Assembly (NCBI RefSeq): GCF_014212315.1
Contig: NZ_JACKXE010000001.1
Location: 2,914,001 to 2,978,000, forward strand
Source: Nocardioides luti
GTDB lineage: Bacteria; Actinomycetota; Actinomycetes; Propionibacteriales; Nocardioidaceae
Direction: 5' to 3'
Length of the DNA stretch: 64,000 nt
Shown piece by piece: positions 50,564 through 59,411 of this stretch. Made by a program: the position numbers and the translations under genes. Every line of letters starts with the position of its first letter. Within the stretch, counting starts at the first letter, position 1. The notes beneath the pieces were generated by a model. It was not told the origin of the DNA and made no database searches. It saw only the letters and a list, made by a program, of their open reading frames with translations.

Positions 50564-51507
50564 GACACGCTGCTGCGGCGACTCGTCATCGAGGAATCGT
50601 GCCACGCCTGCGGGGCCTCGCCACGCTCCTGGCGGACGAACTCGCCGAGGAACCACCGCTGGAAGAGCCGCTGCTCGGGCGAGCGGGCCAGCGAGAGCAG
50701 GCGCTGCTCGCGGCAGAAGTCGTCGGCGAGGTCGAGCAGCTCGAGGAAGCGGCCGACCGTGCTGGCGCCGTCGGCGGCGATCGCGACGCGGAGGTCGGTG
50801 GTGTTGCGGCGGCTGCGGATGGCCTCGTCGATCTGGTAGGCGCCGATGCCCTCGCTCAGCTGGCGGTCGAGGGCGCCGAAGTGGTCGGAGAGGGTCTTGG
50901 CGAGGGGGTACTTCTCCTCGTGCGCGAGCGCCAGCAGGCGGACCTCGCGACGCAGCTCGCGGTAGTGCATCTGGAAGCCGAAGAAGCTGCGCAGCGGCAC
51001 GCCGTGGAGCTCGATCTCGACCAGGCCGTCTCCGGGACGGGGCCGGGCGCTCGCGTCGGGGAGGCCGGTGATGACGCCGTCGACGCCCTCGTCGCCGGGC
51101 TCGGCGGCGGGGTCGAACCAGACCACCTTGCCGAACTCCTCGATCTCGGCGCCCCAAGCGGTGGAGCAGCGGGACACGATCGAGAGGCCGCGCCCGAAGG
51201 TGACGAGCAGGTCGTCGTCCTCGTCGTCGAAGCCCATCGACGGCAGCAGCGGCGGCTGGCCGGTGGAGTCGCTGACCTCGACGCGCGGGTGCTCGCGGGT
51301 GCCGCGGACCCGGACGGAGATGGGGGCCTCGGCGTGCAGCAGGGCGTTGGTCACGAGCTCGGAGACGCCGAGCTGGGCGCACTCGACGAGGTCCTCCCGG
51401 CCGATCTCCTCGAACACCTCCGTGACCCACCGGCGTGCGTTCTGCACGCCGCGGGGACCCGAGCCCAAGGACAGGGCTGGCCTGCTCAGCGGCACGGTGG
51501 ACCTCAC
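50560..51507 (-). CDS. RsbW-like ATP-binding protein with C-terminal unknown domain
   Basis: A 315-residue protein. Residues about 20-140 are an anti-sigma/HATPase_c_2 domain with QLGVSELVTNALLHAEAPISV (N-box) and GRGLSIVSRCSTAWGAEIEE. The rest is a helical domain without a known family (VEIELHGVPLRSFFGFQMHY RELRREVRLLALAHEEKYP and more). It has no membrane segment and may bind sigma or phosphorylated anti-anti-sigma proteins. It is the first gene of a unit with two crcB genes. GTG at 51507 is chosen; the TTG at 51528 has no support. Confidence 0.8.
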   Translation of the reverse strand: MRSTVPLSRPALSLGSGPRGVQNARRWVTEVFEEIGREDLVECAQLGVSELVTNALLHAEAPISVRVRGTREHPRVEVSDSTGQPPLLPSMGFDDEDDDLLVTFGRGLSIVSRCSTAWGAEIEEFGKVVWFDPAAEPGDEGVDGVITGLPDASARPRPGDGLVEIELHGVPLRSFFGFQMHYRELRREVRLLALAHEEKYPLAKTLSDHFGALDRQLSEGIGAYQIDEAIRSRRNTTDLRVAIAADGASTVGRFLELLDLADDFCREQRLLSLARSPEQRLFQRWFLGEFVRQERGEAPQAWHDSSMTSRRSSVS

Positions 51508-51716
51508 GGGGGGACGGGATCGGGGCAAGTCGTTCGAAGGCTGCTTACCCGGCGTCCTCGCGGGGCAAACATCGGTTGGTCAAAAATGAGACCAGTCCGG
51601 CCGCCGGTCAAGAGGCATGTGATCGACCAGACGATGGGCGGATTGGTCTTTGGGTGCGCGGCGGCGGGAGAATGATGGCAAGGGACACACGGATCCACCG
51701 CGCAGGAAGGTTCGCC

Positions 51717-53204
51717 ATGGCAACCACGCAGCAGCAGGCACCGGGCCAGCGTCACCAGGTCGTGGTGATCGGCTCCGGCTTCGGAGGGCTCTTCGGCACC
51801 AAGGCCCTGCGCCGGTCCGACGTGGACGTGACCATGGTGGCCAAGACGACCCACCACCTCTTCCAGCCGCTGCTCTACCAGGTCGCGACCGGCATCCTCT
51901 CCGAGGGCGAGATCGCCCCGCCGACGCGCGAGGTGCTGAGCAGCCAGCAGAACGCCCAGGTCCTGCTCGGCGAGGTCACCGACATCGACCTCGAGGCCCG
52001 CACCGTCACCTCGCAGGTGCTCGGGCGCGAGACGGTCTCGGCGTACGACTCGCTGATCGTGGCGGCGGGCGCCGGCCAGTCCTACTTCGGCAACGACCAG
52101 TTCGCCGAGTTCGCCCCCGGCATGAAGAGCATCGACGACGCGCTCGAGCTGCGCGGCCGGATCTTCGGCGCCTTCGAGATGGCCGAGCTCGGCGCCGTCC
52201 GGGGCGACAACGTCGACCACCTGCTGACCTTCGTCGTCGTCGGCGCCGGCCCCACGGGCGTCGAGATGGCCGGCCAGATCGCCGAGCTCGCGCATCGCAC
52301 GCTGCGCCGCGACTTCCGCGCCATCAACACCCGCACCGCCCGCGTCGTCCTCGTCGACGCCGCGCCGCAGGTGCTGCCGCCGTTCGGCGAGAAGCTCGGC
52401 GCCAAGGCCAAGGCCGAGCTCGAGGGCCTCGGCGTCGAGGTGATCCTCGGCGCGATGGTCACCGACGTCGACGAGCGCGGCATCGAGATGAAGTTCAAGG
52501 ACGGCCGCGTCGAGGTCATCAACACGGTCACCAAGATCTGGGCCGCGGGCGTCCAGGCCAGCCCGCTCGGCAAGACGCTCTCGGAGCAGTCCGGCGCGCC
52601 GCTCGACCGGGCCGGCCGGATCAGCGTCAACCCCGACCTCACGCTGCCCGGCCACCCCGAGGTGTTCGTGGTCGGCGACATGATCGCCCTCGATCACCTG
52701 CCCGGCGTCGCGCAGGTCGCGATCCAGGGCGCGAAGTACGCCGCCAAGGAGATCACCGGCCGGATCAAGGGCGAGCCCTCGCAGCCGCCCTTCAAGTACT
52801 TCGACAAGGGCTCGATGGCGATCATCAGCCGCTTCCGAGCGGTCGCGATGGTCGGCAAGCTCCGCCTCACCGGCGTCATCGCCTGGCTGATGTGGCTCGC
52901 CGTGCACCTCGTCTACATCACCGGCTTCAAGAACCGCGTCACCGCGGTCCTGCACTGGTTCGTCTCGTTCCTCGGCCGCGGCCGCTCGGAGCGCACCACC
53001 ACCGAGCAGCAGATCTTCGCGCGCAGCGCGCTGGCGCGGCTCAAGCGCGGTGCGGCCGACCTGGTCTCCGACCCGGGGGCGTACGACGCCGCGCGACAGC
53101 TCCTCGAGACGACCCGTCGCGCCGAGCTCGAGGCGCAGGCCGCCGAGGAGGCCCGGCTCACCGACGCCGGCCAGCGCGGCGTGCCGGCGGCCGAGCGGGT
53201 CTGA
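51717..53204 (+). CDS. ndh: Type II NADH dehydrogenase
   Basis: A 495-residue flavoenzyme of the NDH-2 family that moves electrons from NADH to menaquinone at the inner face of the membrane. FAD motif VVVIGSGFGGLFGTKAL (16-32), NADH motif VVVGAGPTGVEMAGQIAELA near 200, and the FAD-binding GHPEVFVVGDMIALDHLPGVAQVAIQGAKY. C-terminally there is a hydrophobic segment (LTGVIAWLMWLAVHLVYITGF, about 405-430) typical of mycobacterial Ndh and a helical tail. ATG at 51717 has a purine-rich GGAAGG ahead. It is monocistronic. Confidence 0.95.
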   Translation: MATTQQQAPGQRHQVVVIGSGFGGLFGTKALRRSDVDVTMVAKTTHHLFQPLLYQVATGILSEGEIAPPTREVLSSQQNAQVLLGEVTDIDLEARTVTSQVLGRETVSAYDSLIVAAGAGQSYFGNDQFAEFAPGMKSIDDALELRGRIFGAFEMAELGAVRGDNVDHLLTFVVVGAGPTGVEMAGQIAELAHRTLRRDFRAINTRTARVVLVDAAPQVLPPFGEKLGAKAKAELEGLGVEVILGAMVTDVDERGIEMKFKDGRVEVINTVTKIWAAGVQASPLGKTLSEQSGAPLDRAGRISVNPDLTLPGHPEVFVVGDMIALDHLPGVAQVAIQGAKYAAKEITGRIKGEPSQPPFKYFDKGSMAIISRFRAVAMVGKLRLTGVIAWLMWLAVHLVYITGFKNRVTAVLHWFVSFLGRGRSERTTTEQQIFARSALARLKRGAADLVSDPGAYDAARQLLETTRRAELEAQAAEEARLTDAGQRGVPAAERV

Positions 53205-53231
53205 CGCGGGCCGGCTCCGGCCGGCCTCGAC

Positions 53232-53891
53232 TCACTCGAAGCGGGACGGGAAGCCGCTCTCCTCGAGCCGCTCGCGCGCCCAGCGCGGCAGGATGAAGAC
53301 GCCCTCGGCCTCGACGGTGACGCCCTCGGCGTCCGCGAGGTGGCCGACCGCGTAGGTCTTGATGCCCTCGACCCGGTCGATGTGCGCCTCGGCGCGCAGC
53401 GGCCCCAGCGGGGTGGCACGGCGGTAGCGCAGCGTCAGCGTCCCGGTCATGCCGGGCTTGCCGCCGGCGCCCGCGGCCTCGCCGAGCATCTGGTCCAGCA
53501 CCAGGGCCGCGACCCCGCCGTGCACCAGCCCCGGCGGTCCCTCGTAGGCCGCGCCGAGGTCGAAGTCCGACCACGCGCGCCCGCTCTCCTCGTGGTGGAT
53601 CACCAGCGGCGGCGCGACCGCGTTGCGCGTCCCGACCACCGCGTTGCCCCAGGCCCGGCTGCCGCCGCTGGGCGTGAAGCGGACGCCGTACGACCCCTCG
53701 AGCTGGCGGGCGCGCAGCCGGGCGGTCACGGCCTCGATCTCGGCCTGGGCCGCGCGGACGGTGTCGTCGTCGACCTCGGTGCGGATCGCGGCGTCGACCA
53801 GCTCGCGGATGCTCTGGGTCAGCGGCCCGTAGAGCGCCTTCTGGCGGGCCACCTCGGCGGCGGTGACGTCCTCCTGCGCGTAGCGAGCCAT
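53232..53891 (-). CDS. PaaI-type thioesterase
   Basis: A 219-residue hotdog-fold thioesterase. The core is PGLVHGGVAALVLDQMLGEAA, where the HGG motif and Asp provide catalysis, then TGTLTLRYRRATPLGPLRAEAHIDRVEG and a C-terminal VEAEGVFILPRW. The N-terminal 90 residues are a helical extension (AEVARQKALYGPLTQSIREL). ATG at 53891 lies seven bases after TAGACT (53899-53904, minus), a leaderless start. Convergent with ndh, with a GGCCGG/CCGGCC stem (53209-53222) between that may stop both. Acyl-CoA substrate unknown. Confidence 0.88.
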   Translation of the reverse strand: MARYAQEDVTAAEVARQKALYGPLTQSIRELVDAAIRTEVDDDTVRAAQAEIEAVTARLRARQLEGSYGVRFTPSGGSRAWGNAVVGTRNAVAPPLVIHHEESGRAWSDFDLGAAYEGPPGLVHGGVAALVLDQMLGEAAGAGGKPGMTGTLTLRYRRATPLGPLRAEAHIDRVEGIKTYAVGHLADAEGVTVEAEGVFILPRWARERLEESGFPSRFE

Positions 53892-53898
53892 GCCGCGG

Positions 53899-53904
53899 AG
53901 TCTA
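53899..53904 (-). promoter_or_regulatory. -10 box for a leaderless thioesterase transcript
   Basis: TAGACT on the minus strand ends seven bases before the ATG at 53891. The same gap carries the GNAT promoter on the other strand. Confidence 0.45.
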
Positions 53905-53970
53905 GAACGTGTTCCAGTCGACCTCGACAACCGGTGGGCGGCGGGTGCCGGCCGCTGGTGGAATGGCGCC

Positions 53971-54495
53971 ATGACCGCGCTCGTGACCCCCGACGTCCGC
54001 CTGCACGCGACCTGGGCCGCGGCCATGCAGGAGTTCGGCGACGGCTACCCGCACGGCTCGGGCCTCGGGCACGAGGTGCCGACGTACGACGAGGAGGGCT
54101 GTGCGGCGTACGTCGCCTGGCTGCTCGGCGCCGCGGAGACGCCGATCCGCGAGGACTGGGTGCCCTGCACGTTCCTCTGGATCGCCGAGGGCGACGAGGT
54201 CGTCGGCTTCCTGGCGCTGCGGCACACGCTGAACGACTGGCTGCTCGAGGAGGGCGGCCACATCGGGTACTCGGTCCGGCCCTCGCGGCGCCGCGAGGGG
54301 CACGCCGGCCGGGCGCTCGGGCTCGCGCTGCCGCGGGCGGCGGCGCTCGGGCTCGACCGGGTGCTGCTGACCTGCGACGAGGACAACCTGGCCTCGCGGG
54401 GCACGATCGAGGCCAACGGCGGCGCCTACGAGGACTCCCGCAACGGCAAGCGCCGCTACTGGATCGCGACCGGCTCTCAGTCCTCGGGGCGGTAG
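53971..54495 (+). CDS. GNAT-family N-acetyltransferase
   Basis: A 174-residue acetyltransferase. The acetyl-CoA loop is HIGYSVRPSRRREGHAGRALGLALPRAAALG (motif A at about 95-125), followed by VLLTCDEDNLASRGTIEANGG. The ATG stands seven bases after TGGAAT (53959-53964), a leaderless promoter. Substrate unknown, probably a small amine or aminoglycoside-like compound. Overlaps the convergent membrane-protein gene by 19 bases. Divergent from a thioesterase with an 80-bp gap. Confidence 0.9.
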   Translation: MTALVTPDVRLHATWAAAMQEFGDGYPHGSGLGHEVPTYDEEGCAAYVAWLLGAAETPIREDWVPCTFLWIAEGDEVVGFLALRHTLNDWLLEEGGHIGYSVRPSRRREGHAGRALGLALPRAAALGLDRVLLTCDEDNLASRGTIEANGGAYEDSRNGKRRYWIATGSQSSGR

Positions 54496-55334
54496 TAGCG
54501 CACGACGCGCGTGAACTCCACGGGGTCGACCATCGACGCGTCGATCACGAACGGCGCCATGCTCCGGCGCACGAACAGGACCTTCCAGCCGCGGCTGCCG
54601 GGCTCGCCCACGATCTCGACCGGCGTGTAGTGGCTGGCCAGGTCGAACTGGTGGCGGCCGCCGGCCCGCTCCACGATCAGCATCCCGCCGCGGACGCTGA
54701 GCACCGCCACCGACGAGCCCGAGCGCACCGCCCAGATGATGCCGGTGAGCACGCCGAAGGTGGCCGCGATGCCGATGCTCGTGGTGGTGCGGTCCTGCCA
54801 GGCGAGGTACGCCGTCAGCACCGTCGCGGCCAGGGCCAGGAGCAGCAGCACGCCCACCACCCGGCGTACGCCGCGGCGCGGAGCGAACTCGACCACCGCC
54901 GGCATGCCCTCGGCGACGAGGGGTTCGCGGGTCGGCGGCGGCGGCGGCGGCGGCGGAGATGCCGGTGCCGGGGCGACCTGCTCCGTCGCGGGCTGCTCGG
55001 CGAAGGCGGCCACGACCGCCCGGGCCGCGTCGTGCTCGCTGGTCCTGGCCGGGGCGGGATCGGGCTCGGGGGCGGCCGGGGCCGCCGGCGCGCCGGGCAG
55101 CAGCGGTGAGTCCTCGCGCTCCCGCAGCTCGGGTGCGACCACCTCGGGGGCGACGGCGGGAGCGGTGGTGGTGTCCGCGAAGAGCGGGTTCTCGAACGTG
55201 GCGGCCGGGGCGGCGGTCGGCTGCTCCCGCTCCGCGTCACCGGCCCCCTCGCCGGCCCCCTCACGGTGCGCGAGCCAGCGGTCGAACAGGTCGTAGGCGC
55301 CCTCGCCCGACTCGTTCCCCCGTGCGTCTCCCAT
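54477..55334 (-). CDS. Membrane protein with long disordered N-terminus
   Basis: A 285-residue protein. Residues 1-150 are low-complexity, rich in Pro, Ala, Glu, Asp (with a run of nine prolines in SPPPPPPPPTREP) and are predicted disordered; two transmembrane helices follow (GVLLLLALAATVLTAYLAW and GIAATFGVLTGIIWAV, about 160-205), then a PH-like soluble domain (VAVLSVRGGMLIVERAGGRH to RVVRYYRPED). No family is certain. It overlaps the GNAT gene. The N-terminal tail would be cytoplasmic and may bind partners. Confidence 0.72.
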   Translation of the reverse strand: MGDARGNESGEGAYDLFDRWLAHREGAGEGAGDAEREQPTAAPAATFENPLFADTTTAPAVAPEVVAPELREREDSPLLPGAPAAPAAPEPDPAPARTSEHDAARAVVAAFAEQPATEQVAPAPASPPPPPPPPTREPLVAEGMPAVVEFAPRRGVRRVVGVLLLLALAATVLTAYLAWQDRTTTSIGIAATFGVLTGIIWAVRSGSSVAVLSVRGGMLIVERAGGRHQFDLASHYTPVEIVGEPGSRGWKVLFVRRSMAPFVIDASMVDPVEFTRVVRYYRPED

Positions 55335-55407
55335 GCCGGAGAAACTACTCGCGGGAGAGGCGGTTACGCCTGCGGTTCGGCGGTCTGGTCCAGAACGCCC
55401 GCGCGGG

Positions 55408-55480
55408 TGGGCCCCGTGGGACTCGAACCCACAACCAAGAGATTAAAAGTCTCCTGCTCTGCCAATTGAGCTAGAGGCCC
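55408..55480 (-). tRNA. tRNA-Lys (TTT)
   Basis: On the minus strand 73 nt fold with acceptor GGGCCTC/GGGGCCC, D-arm GCTC...GAGC, anticodon loop CTTTTAA (anticodon TTT), and T-arm GTGGG TTCGAGT CCCAC. No CCA is encoded. The gene lies before a 560-bp gap leading to cspA. Confidence 0.95.
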
Positions 55481-55869
55481 CGGACACGGGAGCGCTCGTC
55501 CGGGACTGCCGGACGACCAGCGGGCGCCGCCCGCCCATGACCGCGTCCGATTATGCCTTGGTCGGTGCGCAGGCCGATCGCAGTGTCGGATGACCAGCAG
55601 GTGGACGCCGACGATCTGGCCGTGAGTGCCCGGGGCGGGGCTCCGAGCCGCGGGCGTCGGGTCGCGTGGCGGCTCGGGCACCACCGCGACCCACCGCCCA
55701 GGTCGCCCGATCCCCGCCTCGGGACGGCGTGCGAACGGCGTGCGGACGGCGTACGCGACGGACGCGGGAGGTCGTCGTTCGCCGCCCTGTCACACCGTCG
55801 ACGCGGAACCTTCACACCAAGTGCGCAAGATTCGTCGGCCGGGAATCTTCCGCCTCGCCCCAGGCTTGA

Positions 55870-56040
55870 TAGTGTCGCTCCAGCAACAGGTGCAAGTTCC
55901 AGCAGGTCTGACGCCCGCGGAGTTTGTGATCCAACGGCGTTTCTTCTCATGGGTGCCTATCCAGGGTGGGAGCGACGTGTCACCGCATCTGATGCGGGGT
56001 CGTCGAAGTGATGACCTCTCGCCCCATATAGGAGTAACCA
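55870..56040 (+). promoter_or_regulatory. Promoter and long 5' leader of the cold-shock gene
   Basis: In the 563-bp gap 55481-56043 no gene is seen. A -10 TAGTGT (55870-55875) with TCTTCC (55846-55851) 18 bp before it gives a start near 55882 and a leader of about 160 nt ending in AGGAG (56031-56035). Long structured leaders are typical of csp genes, where they act as RNA thermosensors. The rest of the gap, 55481-55845, shows nothing clear beyond a GC-rich composition. Confidence 0.5.
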
Positions 56041-56043
56041 GTA

Positions 56044-56247
56044 ATGGCTCAAGGCACCGTGAAGTGGTTCAACGCCGAGAAGGGTTTCGGCTTCATTGCG
56101 CAGGAGGACGGCGGCGACGACGTCTTCGTGCACTACTCGGCGATTCAGACCCAGGGCTACAAGTCCCTGGACGAGAACCAGAAGGTCGAGTTCGACGTCA
56201 CGCAGGGCCCGAAGGGTCCGCAGGCGGAGAACGTGCGCGCGGTCTGA
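56044..56247 (+). CDS. cspA: Cold-shock protein
   Basis: A 67-residue single OB-fold protein, [20 protein letters not shown] (RNP1 KGFGFI) and [10 protein letters not shown] (RNP2 VFVHYS). It acts as an RNA chaperone in the cytoplasm. Length and sequence are those of the standard actinobacterial CspA. AGGAG stands eight bases before the ATG. It has its own transcription unit with a long leader and a strong terminator after it. Confidence 0.97.
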   Translation: MAQGTVKWFNAEKGFGFIAQEDGGDDVFVHYSAIQTQGYKSLDENQKVEFDVTQGPKGPQAENVRAV

Positions 56248-56294
56248 CCGACGCACAACAGCCGACCGGGCAGCACCTGTCCGACAGGCCTTCG

Positions 56295-56329
56295 AACGAG
56301 GCTCCACCCCGTGCGGGTGGGGCCTCGTT
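56295..56329 (+). terminator. Terminator of cspA
   Basis: AACGAGGCTCCACCCC and its partner GGGTGGGGCCTCGTT form a stem of about 15 bp around GTGC, followed by TTTCC. It lies 48 bp after the cspA stop. Confidence 0.85.
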
Positions 56330-56458
56330 TCCGTCTGGGGGGTGACGTCTAGCCCGAACGGGCCAGATTTGGCCCCGCGTGTTTGTCGCCACCACCCGTC
56401 GGGCACGCTGGGAGGCAGGGGACAGTCCGGCAGTCGTCAGAGTGAGGAGCTACCAACG

Positions 56459-56623
56459 GTGCACGACCAGTTCGACGTCACCCTCGAGGACGCCGACCTC
56501 CTCGGCGAGGTGGAGCTGACCACCAACCTCATCATCGCCGCGAGCGAGTCCGACGACCACCTGTCCGAGGGCCAGATCGACGAGATCCTCGGGGTCGATC
56601 CCGACGCTCCCACCGCGGGTTGA
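56459..56623 (+). CDS. Small acidic conserved protein, 54 residues
   Basis: A short acidic protein, DQFDVTLEDADLLGEVELTT then NLIIAASESDDHLSEGQIDEILGVDPDAP, with no signal or membrane helix. GTG at 56459 has GAGGAG nine bases ahead. The DVDLLGE-ELTTNLIIAA pattern recurs in small actinobacterial proteins I recall as unnamed; the function is unknown. It stands between cspA and csoR in the same direction. Confidence 0.7.
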   Translation: MHDQFDVTLEDADLLGEVELTTNLIIAASESDDHLSEGQIDEILGVDPDAPTAG

Positions 56624-56675
56624 GCCCGCCGCGGGCCGAGACCCGCCGCGCTCCTCGCGCACCGCTCCCGTCACC

Positions 56676-56704
56676 TTGAGCGGTATACCCCATGGGGGTA
56701 CCCT
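56676..56704 (+). promoter_or_regulatory. csoR promoter with the copper operator in its spacer
   Basis: TTGAGC (56676-56681) and TACCCT (56699-56704) are 17 bp apart. The spacer contains the near-palindrome TATACCCCATGGGGGTA (56684-56700), the form of a CsoR site. The -10 ends seven bases before the csoR ATG, so the transcript is leaderless. A bound CsoR tetramer would block RNA polymerase. Confidence 0.85.
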
Positions 56705-56711
56705 CGTGGGC

Positions 56712-57005
56712 ATGGACGACCACCAGCACGGCTACATCCACCGCAAGGACGACTACCTCAAGCGGTTGCGCCGCATCGAGGGCCAGGCCCGTGGCCTGCA
56801 GCGGATGGTCGAGGAGGAGCAGTACTGCATCGACATCCTCACCCAGGTCTCCGCGATGACGAAGGCCCTCCACGCCGTCTCGATCGGCCTGCTGGAGGAG
56901 CACATGAACCACTGCGTCGTCGACGCCGCCCGCGTGGGCGACGCCGAGGCGCGCGAGAAGGTCACCGAGGCCGTGGACGCGATCGCGCGCCTGGTCCGGT
57001 CCTGA
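56712..57005 (+). CDS. csoR: Copper-sensing repressor CsoR
   Basis: A 97-residue all-helical DUF156 repressor. The Cu(I) ligands are Cys39 (QYCIDILTQ), His64 and Cys68 (HMNHCVV), the classic Cys-His-Cys set. It is preceded by a matching operator and followed by copZ and copA, so it represses this operon until copper binds. ATG at 56712 is chosen from the promoter position; the frame upstream is non-coding leader. Cytoplasmic tetramer. Confidence 0.96.
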   Translation: MDDHQHGYIHRKDDYLKRLRRIEGQARGLQRMVEEEQYCIDILTQVSAMTKALHAVSIGLLEEHMNHCVVDAARVGDAEAREKVTEAVDAIARLVRS

Positions 57006-57031
57006 GCACCCACGACGACGAGGAGCACGAC

Positions 57032-57238
57032 ATGAGCGAGACCACCACCTGGACCGTCACCGGCATGACCTGCGGCCACTGCGTCGCCTCGGTCGCCGAG
57101 GAGATCGGCGAGCTGGACGGCGTCGAGCAGGTCGACGTCGTCCTCGCGACCGGCACGGTCACCGTCACCAGCGCCACCCCGCTCGACCGGGAGCGGGTCG
57201 AGGCGGCGGTGACGGAGGCCGGCTACGTGCTGGCATGA
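57032..57238 (+). CDS. copZ: Copper chaperone CopZ
   Basis: A 68-residue heavy-metal-associated domain with [11 protein letters not shown] (Cys14, Cys17), a ferredoxin-like betaalphabetabetaalphabeta fold. It delivers Cu(I) to the ATPase encoded next, whose ATG overlaps its stop by four bases (ATGA). GAGGAG stands ahead of the ATG. Confidence 0.95.
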   Translation: MSETTTWTVTGMTCGHCVASVAEEIGELDGVEQVDVVLATGTVTVTSATPLDRERVEAAVTEAGYVLA

Positions 57239-59391
57239 CCGGCCACGTGGGCACGGGGACGAGCACCGACGTCGAGCTCGACATCTCCGGGATGACCTGC
57301 GCCTCCTGCGCGAACCGGATCGAGCGCAAGCTCAACAAGCTCGAGGGCGTCACGGCCACGGTGAACTACGCGACCGAGAAGGCCCGGGTCCACCACTCCG
57401 CTGCGGTCTCGACCGACGACCTGCTGGCCACCGTGGCGGCCGCGGGGTACGCCGCCGCCCTCCCTGCCGCCGAGCCCGTGGAGGAGACGCAGGGCCGCGA
57501 CCCGCTCACCGTGCGGCTCGTGGTCTCCGCGGTGCTGTCGCTGCCGGTGGTCCTGCTCGGCATGGTGATGGCCCTGCAGTTCGAGGGCTGGGGCTGGGTC
57601 TCGCTGGTCCTGGCCACCCCAGTCGTGCTCTGGGGGGCCTGGCCCTTCCACCGGGCCGCCGCGGTCAACGCACGGCACGGTGCCACCACGATGGACACCC
57701 TGGTGTCCCTGGGCGTGGGGGCGGCGTACCTCTGGTCCGTCGTGGCGCTCGTCGCCGGCGGACACCTCTACCTCGAGGCCGCCTCCGTGGTCACGACGTT
57801 CCTGCTGGCGGGCCGCTGGCTCGAGCACCGCTCCAAGCGGCGGGCCGGTGCCGCCCTGCGCGCGCTGCTGTCGCTGGGGGCCAAGGAGGTCGCGGTGCTC
57901 CGCGACGGCCGCGAGGTGCTGGTCCCGGCCGAGAGGCTCGCGGTCGGTGATCTCTTCGTCGTACGCCCGGGCGAGAAGATCGCCACCGACGGCGTCGTCG
58001 ACTCCGGCACGTCGGCCGTCGACGCCTCGATGCTGACCGGCGAGCCGGTGCCCGTGGAGGTGGCGCCCGGGGACGCCGTCGTCGGCGCGACCGTGAACGC
58101 CGGCGGGCGCCTCGTCGTCCGGGCCACCCGGGTCGGGAGCGACACCCAGCTGGCCCAGATGGCCCGTCTCGTCGCCGACGCCCAGAGCGGCAAGGCGGAC
58201 GTGCAGCGGCTGGCGGACCGGGTCTCCGGCGTCTTCGTGCCGGTGGTCCTCGTGCTCGCACTCGCCACCCTCGCCGGGTGGCTCCTGCTCGGGGGCTCCG
58301 CGACCGACGCCTTCACCGCGGCCGTGTCGGTGCTGATCATCGCCTGCCCGTGCGCGCTGGGGCTGGCGACGCCGACCGCGCTGATGGTGGGCACCGGCCG
58401 CGGCGCGCAGCTGGGCATCCTGATCAAGGGTCCCGAGGTGCTCGAGTCCACCCGTCGGGTCGACACCGTGGTGCTGGACAAGACCGGCACGGTGACCACG
58501 GGGCGGATGAGCCTGGTGGACGTGGTCGTCGCCGCGGGCGAGTCGCCGGACGACGTACGACGCCTGGCGGCGGCGCTCGAGTCCGCCTCGGAGCACCCGA
58601 TCGCGCGGGCCGTCGTGGCGGGCACTGCCGGCGCGGCACCGCTGCCGGACGTGACGGGCTTCGCGAACCTCGAGGGCCTGGGCGTCCGCGGGGGCGTCGA
58701 GGGCCGGGACGTGCTCGTCGGACGGCCGAGCCTGCTGGCCGAGCGCGGGCTGGCCGTGCCTGTGGCGCTCGCCGACGCCGTCGAGGCGGCGGAGTCCGCG
58801 GGCCGGACCGCCGTGCTGGTCGGCTGGGAGGGGCAGGCCCGCGGGGCGCTGGTCGTGGCCGACACGGTGAAGCCGACCTCCGTCGAGGCGGTGCGGAGGC
58901 TGCGCGACCTGGGGCTGACCCCGGTGCTGCTCACCGGCGACAACGAGCGCGCCGCTCGCGCGGTGGCCGCCGAGGTCGGGATCGAGCGGGTGGTGGCCGG
59001 GGTGCTGCCGAGCGGCAAGGTCGACGAGGTCCGTCGGCTCCAGGCCGAGGGTCACGTCGTCGCGATGGTGGGCGACGGCGTCAACGACGCCGCCGCCCTC
59101 GCCCAGGCCGACCTGGGCCTCGCGATGGGCACCGGCACCGACGTGGCGATCGAGGCCAGCGACCTGACGCTGGTGCGCGGCGACCTGCGGGTCGCGGCGG
59201 ACGCGGTCCGGCTGGCGCGCCGTACCCTCACCACGATCAAGGGCAACCTGTTCTGGGCCTTCGCCTACAACGTCGCCGCGCTGCCGCTGGCCGCGCTGGG
59301 GTTGCTCGACCCGATGGTCGCCGGCGGCGCGATGGCGCTCTCGTCGGTCTTCGTCGTCACCAACAGCCTGCGGCTGCGGCGTTTCCGCTGA
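57235..59391 (+). CDS. copA: Copper-exporting P-type ATPase
   Basis: A 718-residue P1B-1 ATPase. One N-terminal HMA domain ([10 protein letters not shown], Cys22 and Cys25), membrane helices, A-domain with MLTGEPVP, translocation motif [13 protein letters not shown] (Cys371-Pro-Cys373), phosphorylation Asp415 in [13 protein letters not shown]-binding HP motif SEHPIARAV, and [12 protein letters not shown] with the C-terminal helices. It exports Cu(I) across the inner membrane. It overlaps copZ, so copZ-copA are coupled. Length is normal for a single-HMA CopA. Confidence 0.97.
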   Translation: MTGHVGTGTSTDVELDISGMTCASCANRIERKLNKLEGVTATVNYATEKARVHHSAAVSTDDLLATVAAAGYAAALPAAEPVEETQGRDPLTVRLVVSAVLSLPVVLLGMVMALQFEGWGWVSLVLATPVVLWGAWPFHRAAAVNARHGATTMDTLVSLGVGAAYLWSVVALVAGGHLYLEAASVVTTFLLAGRWLEHRSKRRAGAALRALLSLGAKEVAVLRDGREVLVPAERLAVGDLFVVRPGEKIATDGVVDSGTSAVDASMLTGEPVPVEVAPGDAVVGATVNAGGRLVVRATRVGSDTQLAQMARLVADAQSGKADVQRLADRVSGVFVPVVLVLALATLAGWLLLGGSATDAFTAAVSVLIIACPCALGLATPTALMVGTGRGAQLGILIKGPEVLESTRRVDTVVLDKTGTVTTGRMSLVDVVVAAGESPDDVRRLAAALESASEHPIARAVVAGTAGAAPLPDVTGFANLEGLGVRGGVEGRDVLVGRPSLLAERGLAVPVALADAVEAAESAGRTAVLVGWEGQARGALVVADTVKPTSVEAVRRLRDLGLTPVLLTGDNERAARAVAAEVGIERVVAGVLPSGKVDEVRRLQAEGHVVAMVGDGVNDAAALAQADLGLAMGTGTDVAIEASDLTLVRGDLRVAADAVRLARRTLTTIKGNLFWAFAYNVAALPLAALGLLDPMVAGGAMALSSVFVVTNSLRLRRFR

Positions 59392-59411
59392 CGACGGCTG
59401 GAGCATCAGCC

